DNA of 64,000 nt, taken from Primulina eburnea. Lineage: Eukaryota > Streptophyta > Magnoliopsida > Lamiales > Gesneriaceae. Shown one piece after another: positions 1 to 10,121 of this stretch. Under the pieces are notes generated by a model. The model had not been told where the DNA came from. It made no database searches and worked only from the letters and a program-made list of their open reading frames with translations. The position numbers and the translations under genes were made by a program. Position 1 is the first letter of the stretch. The number at the start of each line of letters is the position of its first letter. The stretch covers positions 6,921,869-6,985,868 of the forward strand of contig NC_133109.1 of assembly GCF_022965805.1 (NCBI RefSeq). The letters are read 5' to 3'.

Positions 1-1287
1 GTCTATGGGATCATTTTGCTTTGCTCTAGCCTTTTCAAATGATAAGGCAAGCTTATGGTACTCACTAACCATGTCATGAAGAGTTGAAATGAGTTATTCT
101 CTAGTGAAATCAGTTGAGCTAAAGTCAAATACCTGTTGACTGCTTGACTCTACTTCTGTATCACCAGCCATTAGACAATTCACCTCCTCTTCACCATCAC
201 TGGAGCTGCATGAGGTTTCTGGCTCTGACTCTTTGCTGTCAGTTTCTGCCCATTTTGATTTACTCTCTTCAGTTAAGAGTACCTCATGCTTCTTCCTGAA
301 AGATTTCTTATCATCCTTGGGTCTCCTCTTGTGCTCATATGACTTTTTCTTTCTTTCAGTCGAGCCTTGACTGTCCTTCTTGGATTTGGTACAATCAAAA
401 ATGAAGTGACCGGGTTTGCCACAATTGTAGCAAGCGTTTGATTCCTCTGTGGAATTGTTTCTCTGATAATGCTTCTGGATGTTCCCTTGATTTTTTCTCA
501 TAAATCTTCCGAATTTTTTGATGAACAATGACATGGCATCATTGCTTAGTTGATCAGCAACCTTCTCGACTGAACCAATTGGTTCTGTTCTTACAGCAGC
601 TAAGGCAGTTGTGACTGCTTTGTAGAGGGTTCTCCTTCTCGAGTTTGCAGCTCAAACTCATAGGCCTTCAGATCAGCAAATAGGTCATGAAGCTCAACCT
701 TGTTTAGATCCTTGGATTCCCTCATTGCCATGGTCTTTACGTCCCACTCCTTGGGAAGACCTCTGATCACTTTTAATGCAACTTCTTGTTGGTATACACT
801 TTTTCAAGTACATTCAGTTCATTGATGATACAACTGACTCTTTCATCATACTCATGCATCGATTCTCCAGTTCTCATTTTGATATTATCAAACTTCTGAA
901 CAGCAACAGAAAGTTATTCTCTTTGGTTTGTTCATTCCCTTCACAAAGCTGGATCAGCTTTTTCCAAATCTCTTTGGATGTCTTACACATCTTGATTTTA
1001 CTGAATGTTACTTTGTCCAGTGTTTTGTACAATATGTCATTTGCTACATTGTCCAGATTTTCTTTTCTTTTGTCCTCAGCAGTCCACTCATCTCTGGGCT
1101 TTTCAATTCTATGAGGTGCCCCATCTATGATTGCAACTGTTGTGTTGGCTTTCAGAATCTTCATTGGTCCGTCAGTGATGACGTACCACATATTATCATC
1201 TTGGGCAGCTAAGTGAGCCTGCATCCTGATTTTCGAATCATCGAAGTCCTCTCTGGAAAACATTGGGATCTTGTTGAAGGAAGACAT
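1..1287 (-). pseudogene. SIRE-type copia gag (element F), broken, runs off left edge
   Basis: Reads right to left from the ATG at 1287, whose N-terminus (MSSFNKIPMFSRED...) matches the gag of element A at 20645. The N-terminal Gag domain is open from 1293 to 874. Coding then continues in other frames, so at least one frameshift lies around 870-900. A CCHC zinc knuckle (CYNCGKPGHFIFDC) sits near 390-430, followed by a Lys/Arg-rich stretch and an acidic Ser/Glu-rich tail. Gag would form the virus-like particle and bind element RNA. Protease and pol would lie beyond position 1. Assignment to the SIRE/Maximus lineage is from Gag similarity; the copy is non-functional as read. Confidence 0.85.
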
Positions 1288-1330
1288 GATCAATAGTTTG
1301 AGTAGAAATATTCTTAGACAAGATACAACC

Positions 1331-1342
1331 GCTCTGATACCA
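1331..1342 (-). promoter_or_regulatory. Primer-binding site of element F
   Basis: The reverse complement is TGGTATCAGAGC, complementary to the 3' end of initiator Met-tRNA, two bases inside the LTR edge. It fixes the minus orientation of F. Confidence 0.9.
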
Positions 1343-1471
1343 CTTGAAAGGATCGGTTAGTAGGTGATAAGTGTTTAGAAAAGGGGGTTGATTAAACACT
1401 CACTAATTATGTATTCTTTTTGAATAATGGGTTCAATTTAGTTAAAAACTGACACTCGGTACCTCGTCAGT

Positions 1472-1779
1472 NNNNNNNNNNNNNNNNNNNNNNNNNNNNN
1501 NNNNNNNNNNNNNNNNNNNNNNNNNNNNNNNNNNNNNNNNNNNNNNNNNNNNNNNNNNNNNNNNNNNNNNNNNNNNNNNNNNNNNNNNNNNNNNNNNNNN
1601 NNNNNNNNNNNNNNNNNNNNNNNNNNNNNNNNNNNNNNNNNNNNNNNNNNNNNNNNNNNNNNNNNNNNNNNNNNNNNNNNNNNNNNNNNNNNNNNNNNNN
1701 NNNNNNNNNNNNNNNNNNNNNNNNNNNNNNNNNNNNNNNNNNNNNNNNNNNNNNNNNNNNNNNNNNNNNNNNNNNNNNN
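1472..1779. other. Assembly gap (308 N)
   Basis: Run of N inside the F LTR. Any reading frame drawn through it is meaningless. Confidence 1.
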
Positions 1780-2033
1780 TCTTTCCGACGGATCGGCCCT
1801 ATTAGAGAAGGGTTTCCGATTCTGTATGACAACAGAACGAGCATTCGCTGGACGGCCAAACATTGAATGAAATGTTGGCATGGGGTTTCGGCAATTTCAA
1901 TTCCATTTGTTGTCTTTTTCAATTGAAATTTCTCTTGTATACGCCGGTTGAAGCACACGTTGGAGCATCCAAACAAACCAGCAGAGGCGCAGCTGTGGCA
2001 GAGACAACAGCAAAAAAAAAAACACTAGTCTAC
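1780..2033. other. Unidentified segment inserted in the F LTR
   Basis: This stretch has no counterpart in A's LTRs. It is bounded on the right by CGTCAGT (2034-2040), and the same 7-mer stands just left of the gap (1465-1471), as expected for a target-site duplication. An A-run (about 2011-2021) lies near its right end. It may be a non-LTR or DNA transposon, captured cellular or organellar DNA, or a misassembly. I do not recognise it. Confidence 0.4.
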
Positions 2034-2928
2034 GTCAGTTTAACTGAAAAACAGTTGCGGAAATAAACTGACTGAAAGATAGAATAACTAAAAGTAACTG
2101 AAATGAAAAACACACAATTTGTTTCTGGATGTTCGGAGAATAGAATAACTCCTACGTCACTTCTTCTATCAAGAAGATAGGATTATCACTAAAATACTTT
2201 GATCAAATACACACGTTGTACTGACCCACTTCAGTTTTGATTTAACACTGCCAAAACTGAAACTCTTAGTTCACAAAAGATTTTACAGTGAGGCTGAATA
2301 TAACACAACTTGAGTATAAATCTAACAAAGATTTCAATGTGCTAACAAGCTCGTAAAGGTAGTCTTGATTGCTACTGATAAATCTGATAAGAGTGAGCTT
2401 TGATATCTGAATGCGAGTTGTGATTTTAGTAGAGTAACAGAAAACTTGAATAGAATAGTAGTTCGCGTGTTCTGTTCTCAGTTGCTCTCTTCACCTATTT
2501 ATAGGCTTCCCTCTGACCAGTAATATTAAATATCATTTGAAACTTTATATCTGTTTATTGACACGTCTATATTCTCTGACTGACATTTGTACACTGTAAT
2601 CTCTGAAATGCAGCGTTCCACTACTAGTTGCAGTCTGTTGTACTATTTGTCATTTTTCGTTCTCAACTGATGATGTGTACAGCTGAGGGATCAGCTGAAA
2701 GATATTTTGCTAGAAAACTCATAACTGATTTGTTTCAACTGATCAGTCTGTTAGATTTCTGCCTCAACTGATGACGTGTATAATATTTAGCTGGTACGCA
2801 TTAATCTTCAGCTAGAGACAACTAACAGTTGTATTTATTTGAGTTAGTTAAGCTCGTTGCCTTTGATCAGTTATTCAAATACGTTTCGAAGCTTAGTTTG
2901 TCAAATCACTGAAATTTATTTTCCAACA

Positions 2929-3115
2929 TGTTTGATTCCCATTGATTGCAAGGAGCGCAATTATTAGGAGGGAGATTGCTGGGTGCAATAATTGTCTCTA
3001 CTTGATAGAGCGATCAGACCGTGGTGCTTGAACTGTTGTGTAGTTTAAAAGATTTGAGTTGAACCATTACCACTAGCTATAGCTTTTGGTAAAGCGACAA
3101 GTGCTCGGTCCTACA
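2929..3115. repeat. Short TG...CA-bounded segment, unidentified
   Basis: A 187-bp stretch between the F LTR and the D LTR, starting TGTTTGATTCC and ending GGTCCTACA. It could be a small solo LTR or SINE-like repeat. No target duplication can be checked because the F LTR abuts its left end. Confidence 0.3.
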
Positions 3116-3119
3116 AAGG

Positions 3120-3519
3120 TCAAGGCTCAGTTGACGGGTGAGAATATCGCTGATGTCCCCACCGCCCGGTACCGTGGTAATACATAGATGGATCCATCAA
3201 CCTACAGCTAATACAAAAGTCACAATTGACGATTTGAATTCAATAAAAAAAATGGGAAACATATACGTGTATGATAAAAAGAAAAAAATATATGATGAAA
3301 GGAAAACATTTAAGTTTATTCACGTTTATTAAAAGCTATTTCATTAAAATTATTTTCATTGTTGCTTGTGAATTTATATGTATTACTTGCTATTACGATT
3401 AGGTTTGTTGAGCCAATGACTCACTAGGTGTGATCGATAGACTCACTATAGTATGTTCGGCCGAAGCTTTGGGAAAAAAATTAGTACATTCTAAAGAAAA
3501 ATGAGTAGTGGACGTTTCA
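3120..3519 (+). repeat. 5' LTR fragment of D
   Basis: Matches the 3' part of the E LTR (about 54280-55060) and ends GTGGACGTTTCA just before the primer-binding site. The 5' part is missing; the left boundary is approximate. Confidence 0.7.
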
Positions 3520-3521
3520 GT

Positions 3522-3533
3522 TGGTATCAGAGC
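3522..3533 (+). promoter_or_regulatory. Primer-binding site of D
   Basis: TGGTATCAGAGC, complementary to initiator Met-tRNA, two bases after the LTR end, as in E. Confidence 0.9.
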
Positions 3534-3809
3534 AATGTTTCTGCATAAGGTTGTGCCACCGCAAGTTCCGGAAAGCTCAGTCATCTAGCTTCAAGTATGT
3601 ATGTTTAATTGCTTTACATGATTTTTATGATGGTACTTGTATGTTTACATGGTTTCTACGTTTAAGTTACATGTTTAAATACATTTTAAATTTAAATGAT
3701 AAATGTGCTTAAAGTTGATCGAAAAGGGATTATTATATGTTATATGGTTAGAAACTTATATTTAAATTCACGTTGGTTGCGTTTATAATTTGGAAAACGT
3801 TTAGATATA

Positions 3810-4864
3810 ATGTCTCCTAGACGCGCACCTAGTACCGATAAGCAAGCTGAGACTAATGAGAATCGCCATGGAAAGCAACCTCATCTCCTAATGGAGATGC
3901 TGTTATTCGTGTTCTATAAGGCATGTCAAGTTTATTTGAGCAGCAGGCTCAGCATTCTTCGAGGCCGCAACACCACATGTATGATCAGTTCCGAAGGCTG
4001 AGTCTGAAGGAATTTTCTGGCACCACCGTCCCGTTTGCTGCTGAGGTTTAGATTCAATATCTTAAAGTGCATTTTCGTTATATGAATATGGGAGATGCTG
4101 ACCGAGTTAGGTGTGCTATGTATATGCTGCGAGACTAAGCTTCTCTTTTGTGGGAAGGAGCTGAACATGGAGTTGATCTAGCCACCCTCACTTGGGTGCC
4201 ATTCAAGAACATTTTATACGAGAAGTATTTTACTGCTGACGTCCTAAGATGCTTGAAGAGGGAATTTATGACTCTCCATCAGGGAGACACGACTGTGGCT
4301 AAGTTCGTTAGGAAGTTTGATAGAGGTTGTCACTGTGTGCCTCTTATTACTAAGGATGCTGCTGAGAAACTAAGGCACTTCATGGATGGCCTTTGACCTA
4401 CCATACGCCTGGATGTGATGATGATGCAACCGATGGATTATGCAGTTGCCACTGCTTTTGCATTACAAGTTGAGCAAGCCATGAAAAATATTTATTTTGA
4501 GATGCAGCGCAAGAGGCAGCAGCATCAGCAGAGCTCTGAGCCAATCAAGATGCAATATACTGGACCTCTAAAAGCTCAAGGGCAACAAAAGCCCCAAGGA
4601 CAATTGAAGAAGTCGGGGAAACATATGCCACCACATCCTGGAGCACCAAAACCTGAAGAGAGACAATTATGCAAAGAATGCAATCACTTACACCATGGCA
4701 AGTGCATGTGGGGATCATATAGGTGATTCATGTGAAAGATGGAAGGAGATGTCGATTGCCCAAAGAAGAAGGGACCAAATGTTGGCAGAGCTTATGTGAT
4801 TCATGCTGAAGAAGCTGAAGAAGAGCCAAACACGACTCTAATAGCTGGTAACCTAGTTATTTAA
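3810..4864 (+). pseudogene. D gag, decayed Tekay-like
   Basis: Begins MSPRRAP, comparable to MPPRRAH in E. The Gag core is recognisable at 4148-4396 (WEGAEHGVDLATLTW, then EKYFTAD, FDRGCH and LRHFMDGL), followed by a Gln/Pro-rich linker and the first zinc-knuckle motif (CKECNHLHHGKC). Frameshifts around 3870-4000, a TAA near 4136, a TGA at 4394 and a break after 4726 destroy the frame. The end (codons for GNLVI then TAA) matches the retained-intron end of E gag. Confidence 0.8.
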
Positions 4865-5250
4865 TGTTTTTATGTTGTTTTTATTGCATGAAGTGTTAAA
4901 TTGGTTATGAGAATTGATTAAGATAATGAAGAACCTAGAAGAAATTAGGTTGCATACTCTACTATAGTTGGATTTAAGGGACGAAATGGAATAACTATAG
5001 AAATTGAGCATGAAATATAAGCCTTAGTAATGTAAAGGAATGAATTGAACCAAAACATAAATTTTAAGGCTTAAAATTGGAAGAATCGAAAACTTTGGAC
5101 AATTTTTGCATTAATTCAAAAACATAGGGACTAAAGTGCAAAAAGTGAAAAGCTTAAGGGCTAAATTGCATAGGACCCAAAGTTTAAGGGCTAAACCGAA
5201 ATTTTCAAGAGTCCAAGGAATGATATTGATGGATGTTAAAGGCTAAATTG
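4848..5250 (+). other. Remnant of the gag-protease intron in D
   Basis: Starts CTG/GTAACCTAGT at the position that is a splice donor in E. It carries phrases such as GGGACTAAAGTGCAA and GGGCTAAATTGCA, which also fill the E intron. The acceptor and protease exon are deleted; the sequence passes straight into LTR at about 5250. Confidence 0.6.
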
Positions 5251-5623
5251 CATAGACTCACTAGGTGTGATCGATGCAGGCGAGCATAATATTGATGGAA
5301 GACTTGATGGTTAAACTAGCTGGACTGAAGGTGCACACAACCCGAGGACCGTCGCTAGTTTCTGCAAAATTATGTTTATGATTTAATTTAATGTTAAAAA
5401 TTTTGTGACTTTATGTTTTTGAGAGATTATGATGTTTATGCTTTATTTTGAAAAATGTTAGTTTAGATTTGGTTGACGTTTACGATTGTATGTTTTAAAT
5501 GCGTCCTTTTAGTTGGGTTTTTGTAAGTGACAAAATTATACTATATTTATGTATAGTATCTTTGGCAAAGCTTTGGGAAAAAAATTTAGCACATTTGAAA
5601 AAAAAACGAGCAGTGGACGTTTC
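5251..5623 (+). repeat. 3' LTR fragment of D
   Basis: From the TCACTAGGTGTGAT block to the terminal CAGTGGACGTTTCA, parallel to 54670-55060 in E. Truncated at its 5' side by the deletion that removed pol. Confidence 0.7.
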
Positions 5624-6490
5624 AATCAAAATTTTCAAACTTGGTAAAATTGTAATTTCATTTGTACCACTTTCATTTGTTGCTCAATTTTACCTCAATT
5701 GTGAGAGGAATTTTATCTCAAGCTTTTTATCAATATTGTAGATATTAAAATAAACTTTATACAGGTTTAAGAATCATCTCATTCTCATTTTTCTAGCCAA
5801 AATTATTCTTATTTTACCGAACATATAAAAATAACAAAAAAATACAATTACACAACACCTATATTTTCTTACACAAATTTAAAAGATAAATTATTATTCA
5901 AAATAGTTAGTAAATATACATTTTTTATATTAATCAATAATAAAATAATTTTTTGAAAATAATATAAATTCTAGATATGAAGATATGGCTTCCTACCTTC
6001 ATTTTATACTTAGATATTCAAAAAATCTATATATTTAATGTTAGCACTTAGCATCTCCAATTTCATATTCACATCGTTAATTATTGATAAAATCAACTTC
6101 TGAATCTGAATATCCAAAAACTTATATAATTTTTATCTACTTTCATAAATAATTTATTATCTCTGAGTCAAATCTTTCATGTAAAGTTGAAAGCTTAAGT
6201 TAACTTATCTCAAATCGATACATTGTAACAATATAAGTTAATGCTAATTGTTTCATACTTACATAATGCAATCACATAAATTCTACGTGTTGAACATGAT
6301 TTCTTGATTAACTTTTAAAAATATATAAAATTTGAAGATTTCGAAACAAATAGAAAGCCTACGGCATGAGTTAGGGAACAGTCATCATAACACAACTTCG
6401 ATTTTCCTATGCAAAGTTATTGGCGATCCAAAATATTCCAAAAATGTCAAACACACAATTCTAAGGCCTAAACCATTGAATTTCGTTATT
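5624..6490. other. AT-rich DNA, no feature recognised
   Basis: About 870 bp of A/T-rich sequence with no convincing ORF, LTR boundary or RNA gene; probably decayed transposon or intergenic DNA. Confidence 0.5.
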
Positions 6491-7420
6491 TCGAGGGTGA
6501 CATCACGATGAATAAAACTTTTGTAAATAGATTTACTCGTTTGTCCAATTCAGAACTGACTGCATTATGCTTTTTTGTCAAATTTTGTCTATCAAAATCC
6601 CACCGGATTATAAACTTGTCGACTCTGATACCACTTAAATGTCAGGCCTCGTGACTGAAGCATATAGACATCCGTCATTGTTTGATAAAAATAAGCTTCG
6701 TAGTAAAACAAATAGCCAAAACCAGTCTTTTTCATACATAAATATTGTATTTACATTTACATCAAAAAATCAAAAAATTACATCTCATAGTTGTAGAAGT
6801 TAATACAATGGAAGCCAATACTAAAGCTAAATGGTGCTTGATCTTCAGATTATGCATTCCATCACTAGCCCCAAAACATCTCTTGTTCTTAATCGTTCAC
6901 TTGTTGTTCAGTCTTATCTAAGAAGAAAAGTAAGGAGGTGGGTGTTTTGGAGAACACTCAAAAAGTGGAGGCCGATAGATTACCACAATAAGAAAATTCA
7001 TACATATAGACAATTTTAAAAGTTCAATACATACATTGGAAAGATTTCAAAATTTAGCTTATAATATCAAAGCAGAAACAGAATCATAATCAGAAATCGG
7101 AACAAAACAAGACATAACATATTAAATAGATCAGAGCAGAGCACTAAAATTATTCTCCTTGTCCATTATCGAATTGTCCCCAATATGTTACTCTTCTACG
7201 GGGTGAGGTCGAAGACATAATTTTATACCCACTGTGTAGGGGCCATAACACAGTTTTGTACTCACTGTGTGGGGGGCCAGAACAAAACTTATTAATATTC
7301 GTTCCATTTCCAATTCAAATCATAAAAAAAATTTACCAATTTTCTTTAACTTCCAATTCGAATCATAAAAGTGCTTTTCGAATTCAAAACTTGAATTAGA
7401 AGAAGTAAAAGAATTATAAC
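6491..7420 (-). repeat. Leader and LTR of decayed minus-strand gypsy J, copy 1
   Basis: A leader (6505-6621) is followed by a near-canonical primer-binding site on the minus strand (6622-6633, one change) and an LTR edge at 6640 (TGTCAGGCCTCG). The LTR is interrupted at 7420 by element G and resumes at 11575-11735. A second copy of leader plus LTR starts at about 11736. Confidence 0.6.
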
Positions 7421-7505
7421 TGTAGTAGCCCGAATTCCAAATTGGGTAATTAACGGAGTAATGGTGATTAAGAAGGTTTAAGGTGTAATTTTGGCTATGG
7501 TCATG

Positions 7506-7732
7506 ATCGGACGGACTGAAGAGGGTTCGGAAGCACCGAAGAGTTCGGACGATCCGAAGTGTAGTTCGGTGAATCCGATCATAGGTGTCAAGTGTTGATC
7601 GACACGTCATTTTCCATGCATGTTCGGACGGTCCGAAGTGTATGATCGGAGGATCCGATCATGAGCTGTCAAGAGCCAATGGACACGTAGCGTTCGGACG
7701 TTCCGAAGTGTTGTTCGGAGGATCCGAACATG
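7506..7732 (+). promoter_or_regulatory. Array of TTCGGA..TCCGAA palindromes upstream of the TATA box (G, 5' LTR)
   Basis: Eight related inverted-repeat units begin near 7506, 7525, 7542, 7563, 7622, 7643, 7692 and 7713 (for example TTCGGACGGTCCGAA). They are mostly paired into ~40-bp modules 70-80 bp apart, and the last ends three bases before the TATA box. The U3 position suggests an enhancer or binding-site cluster; the binding factor is unknown. The same array is at 10207-10433. Confidence 0.75.
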
Positions 7733-7735
7733 GCC

Positions 7736-7743
7736 TATAAATA
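7736..7743 (+). promoter_or_regulatory. TATA box of the G LTR
   Basis: TATAAATA within GGCCTATAAATAGTG, about 315 bp into the LTR; it would start the genomic RNA. Repeated at 10437-10444. Confidence 0.75.
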
Positions 7744-8872
7744 GTGCTCGGATTTCTCATTTGTGACTTGCCAATTCATGATTTTGCCTCATAGTTGAGA
7801 GGATTTGGAAGGTTTCTAGGGTTAGTTGTTGGTCGAGCGATAGCCAAGAGCTGCCAGGAGTAGTAGCGTAGCGGCGCCTGAGTTTCAAGGCAATCGACAT
7901 CAAAGGGCTGTCGACGGACGAAGGTAAACCCTAAACCTTTGGTAGTACTAGGGAGTACTGGTTTTGCTAGTCGAGCATGGTAGTATTGATTGAGTATGCT
8001 TTTGATGCGTAGGCTTGTGCTAGACCTGATTAGCGGTGTTGCGTAAGGCTAGGCTTGCTGTGATAGAGGTACGAAAGTACTATCCGAGATATCCTGGTTG
8101 AGTATACATTCATATATGTGTTGCATGAGTATTTGCTGCATTGTTATATGTCATATGATGCATGCTATTATGTCACGAGTTATGATGCATATTGCATATC
8201 ATGTTGAGCCGTATCTCCTTCGAGATAGCCTTTACTGTTGAGCTGTATCTCTTTCGAGATAAGCTATATCTTGGGGCCGCTCAGCCCTGTCTTGTGGACG
8301 CATGGACACCGAGAGTACACAGTGGCCGACGGGTCGGGAGGGCTTCGGTGGTCCGGGACATTTTAGGTCCACGTCTGTCTTGTAGTGGATGCAGTGACCC
8401 AGAGGTTGGACCGCGCGGCACTATCCACTTGGCGCCTCTAGACTGAGCATTTTGAGATCCTTTGTTACTCCTGTTCCTTGACTACCCTGGTATCATATCA
8501 TAGCATGTGCATTTCATATAGGTTTGTATACTCATACTTTTGTACTGGGCGTTCTTATCGCTCACGTCCTCGGTTTTGTTTATTCTTGGACACCCCATTC
8601 CCACGGGGCAGGCCTCAGGTTGGATGGCTCAGGAGGAGCAGGAGGAGGACGTTGAGTAGCTGGTTGGTTTAGTTTTCAGTGTTTTCCATTTGATTCGATA
8701 TGGTTGTACTGGATATTTCATTTTGAGTTAGTCTAGACTTCGATTTCGATTGGGTTGTATAACTATTGTTGTTGGCCATATTTCCGCTGTTATCTCTGAT
8801 TATAATTAATTAGGTTAATTGCATGCTTAGTTTTTGATTAGTAGGTGATTCTGGAACGGGTCACTACATTTA

Positions 8873-8884
8873 TGGTATCAGAGC
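8873..8884 (+). promoter_or_regulatory. Primer-binding site of G
   Basis: TGGTATCAGAGC, four bases after the 5' LTR, complementary to initiator Met-tRNA. Confidence 0.95.
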
Positions 8885-8994
8885 ATGCGTACGATTTTGG
8901 GATATAGATTCTGTTTTGGGATTTTGGGATATAGATTCTGTTTTGGGATTTTTCGTGGACCATTTTACCATTTTCCCTATTCTATCTTGTAGCG

Positions 8995-10020
8995 ATGGCT
9001 GACCACTTTGGTGATGAGAGTAGTCAGGGGAGTGTAGGTCGTTGGGGCGACCAGGACGATCGTAGGCGTCATCGTGATCATCGTCATCATCGGGATGGTC
9101 CTAGGCGTTTTGATTTGCATCGTTTTATTCAGATGGGGCCTAAGCCTTTAGTTGGTGGTGAGACTCCCGATGATGCTGAGGATTGGTTAGAGCGCATGGA
9201 GAGTTGTTTCCGTGCATTCCAGTGCACCGAGGAGCAGAAGATAGAGACCCTTAGTTTTCTTCTCGAGGGCCGTGCGCGCAAGTGGTGGCGATCGACTTCT
9301 GCGCCGATAGTCCAGTCTCAGGGTAGGGTGACTTGGGCCGATTTCCGTGCAGCTTTCATGCAGCTGTATTTTCCTCCAGCCCTTCGCCAGGCGAAGACGA
9401 TTGAGCTCCTGAACCTTAAGCAGGGGAGCATGTCTGTTGATGAGTATCAGCAGAAATTCTTCGAGTTGTTACCCTTCGCTCCTCATATCAGTGGCAGTTC
9501 TGAGGCCAAGTATGATCATTTCCTTCAGGGCCTTAACCAGGAGATCTTTGATCGAGTCACTGTCTGTGATAATCCTACTTCGTATGATGGGTTAGTGAAC
9601 CGGTGTCGCCAGGCAGAGATCAGTCTCCAGCGGGGTAGGGCTATTCTTTCTTCTAGACCTCCGAGTACTTTGAGCCCTAGGTCTCAGTCGTTCAAGAAAT
9701 CTGGTTCTTCTTCTTCTGGATCTGGATCACGGTCTAGCGGTGTTTTCCGCTTTGGTGATAAGAAGGAGTCTTGTGCGCATTGTGGGAAGAACCATCCCTC
9801 GGAGCAATGCCGATCAGCCGCGGGAGCTTGTTTTCAGTGCGGAGAGATGGGGCATATTAAGAAGAATTGTCCTCAGTTGCGAGGTGGAGCAGGATCTGGT
9901 TCCGGATCTCAGGCGACTGTTCAGCAGAGGAGGCAAGGTCAGGCAGTGGGTAGTTCGAATCTTCGACCTCGTGCCCAAGGTCAGGTTTTTGCGCTGAACC
10001 AGGATCAGCCTGGGATGTAA
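8995..10020 (+). CDS. gag: Gag protein of element G (341 aa, intact)
   Basis: Complete Ty3/gypsy Gag with no stop or frameshift. Residues 1-45 are charged and His/Arg/Asp-rich. The retrotransposon Gag (capsid) domain spans about 45-205, with conserved ARKWWRS and a KQGSMSVDEY segment. A Ser-rich linker follows. Two zinc knuckles begin at about residues 260 (CAHCGKNHPSEQC) and 279 (CFQCGEMGHIKKNC) and should bind RNA. The C-terminus ends VFALNQDQ, the segment that normally leads into the protease in Tekay-like polyproteins, but here a stop follows. Gag would assemble cytoplasmic particles; packaging and integration would need enzymes from a helper. The start is the first ATG after the primer-binding site. 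Confidence 0.93.
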   Translation: MADHFGDESSQGSVGRWGDQDDRRRHRDHRHHRDGPRRFDLHRFIQMGPKPLVGGETPDDAEDWLERMESCFRAFQCTEEQKIETLSFLLEGRARKWWRSTSAPIVQSQGRVTWADFRAAFMQLYFPPALRQAKTIELLNLKQGSMSVDEYQQKFFELLPFAPHISGSSEAKYDHFLQGLNQEIFDRVTVCDNPTSYDGLVNRCRQAEISLQRGRAILSSRPPSTLSPRSQSFKKSGSSSSGSGSRSSGVFRFGDKKESCAHCGKNHPSEQCRSAAGACFQCGEMGHIKKNCPQLRGGAGSGSGSQATVQQRRQGQAVGSSNLRPRAQGQVFALNQDQPGM

Positions 10021-10107
10021 TTGTTATACAGTTGTAATGAAGAATATTTGCAGTGTATTACAATGGTGTTTTATTCTCTTGCCTAGATTTCGAGGACGAA
10101 ATCTTTT

Positions 10108-10121
10108 TAAGGGGGGGAGAA
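10108..10121 (+). promoter_or_regulatory. Polypurine tract of G
   Basis: AAGGGGGGGAGAA directly before the 3' LTR, preceded by TTTCGAGGACGAAAT, a phrase shared with E. It primes plus-strand DNA synthesis. Confidence 0.9.

Larger units (their letters stand above)
1345..2928 (-). repeat. 5' LTR of SIRE-type copia F (contains gap and foreign segment)
   Basis: In minus orientation it begins TGTTGGAAAA at 2928 and ends TTTCA at 1345 next to the primer-binding site. It is the same family as the 959-bp LTRs of A but longer, because it holds a 308-base N run and about 250 bp not found in A's LTRs. A TATA box (TATAAATA on the minus strand) lies at 2496-2503. Many CAACTG/TAACTG motifs are present, as in A. 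Confidence 0.85.
3120..5623 (+). mobile_element. Element D: deleted Tekay-like gypsy retrotransposon
   Basis: Order: 3' part of a 5' LTR, primer-binding site, decayed gag, start of a gag-protease intron, then directly the 3' part of a second LTR. Protease, RT, RNase H and integrase are missing. The LTR parts align with element E (for example the GATGGATCCATC and TCACTAGGTGTGAT blocks and the terminal GGACGTTTCA). No target duplication can be read because the 5' LTR is truncated. Confidence 0.75.
7421..8868 (+). repeat. 5' LTR of G
   Basis: 1448 bp, TGTAGTAGCC...GGTCACTACA. Contains a palindrome array at 7506-7732 and a TATA box at 7736-7743. Small ORFs inside it occur identically in the other LTR and are not genes. 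Confidence 0.95.

Noticed and set aside
1438..1976. Long minus-strand frames through the N run
   Set aside because: Made of unknown bases; not evidence of a gene.
8192..8672. Two ORFs (84 and 64 codons) in the G LTR, repeated at 10893-11373
   Set aside because: Identical because the LTRs are duplicated; no protein motif, no separate promoter. LTR sequence explains them.
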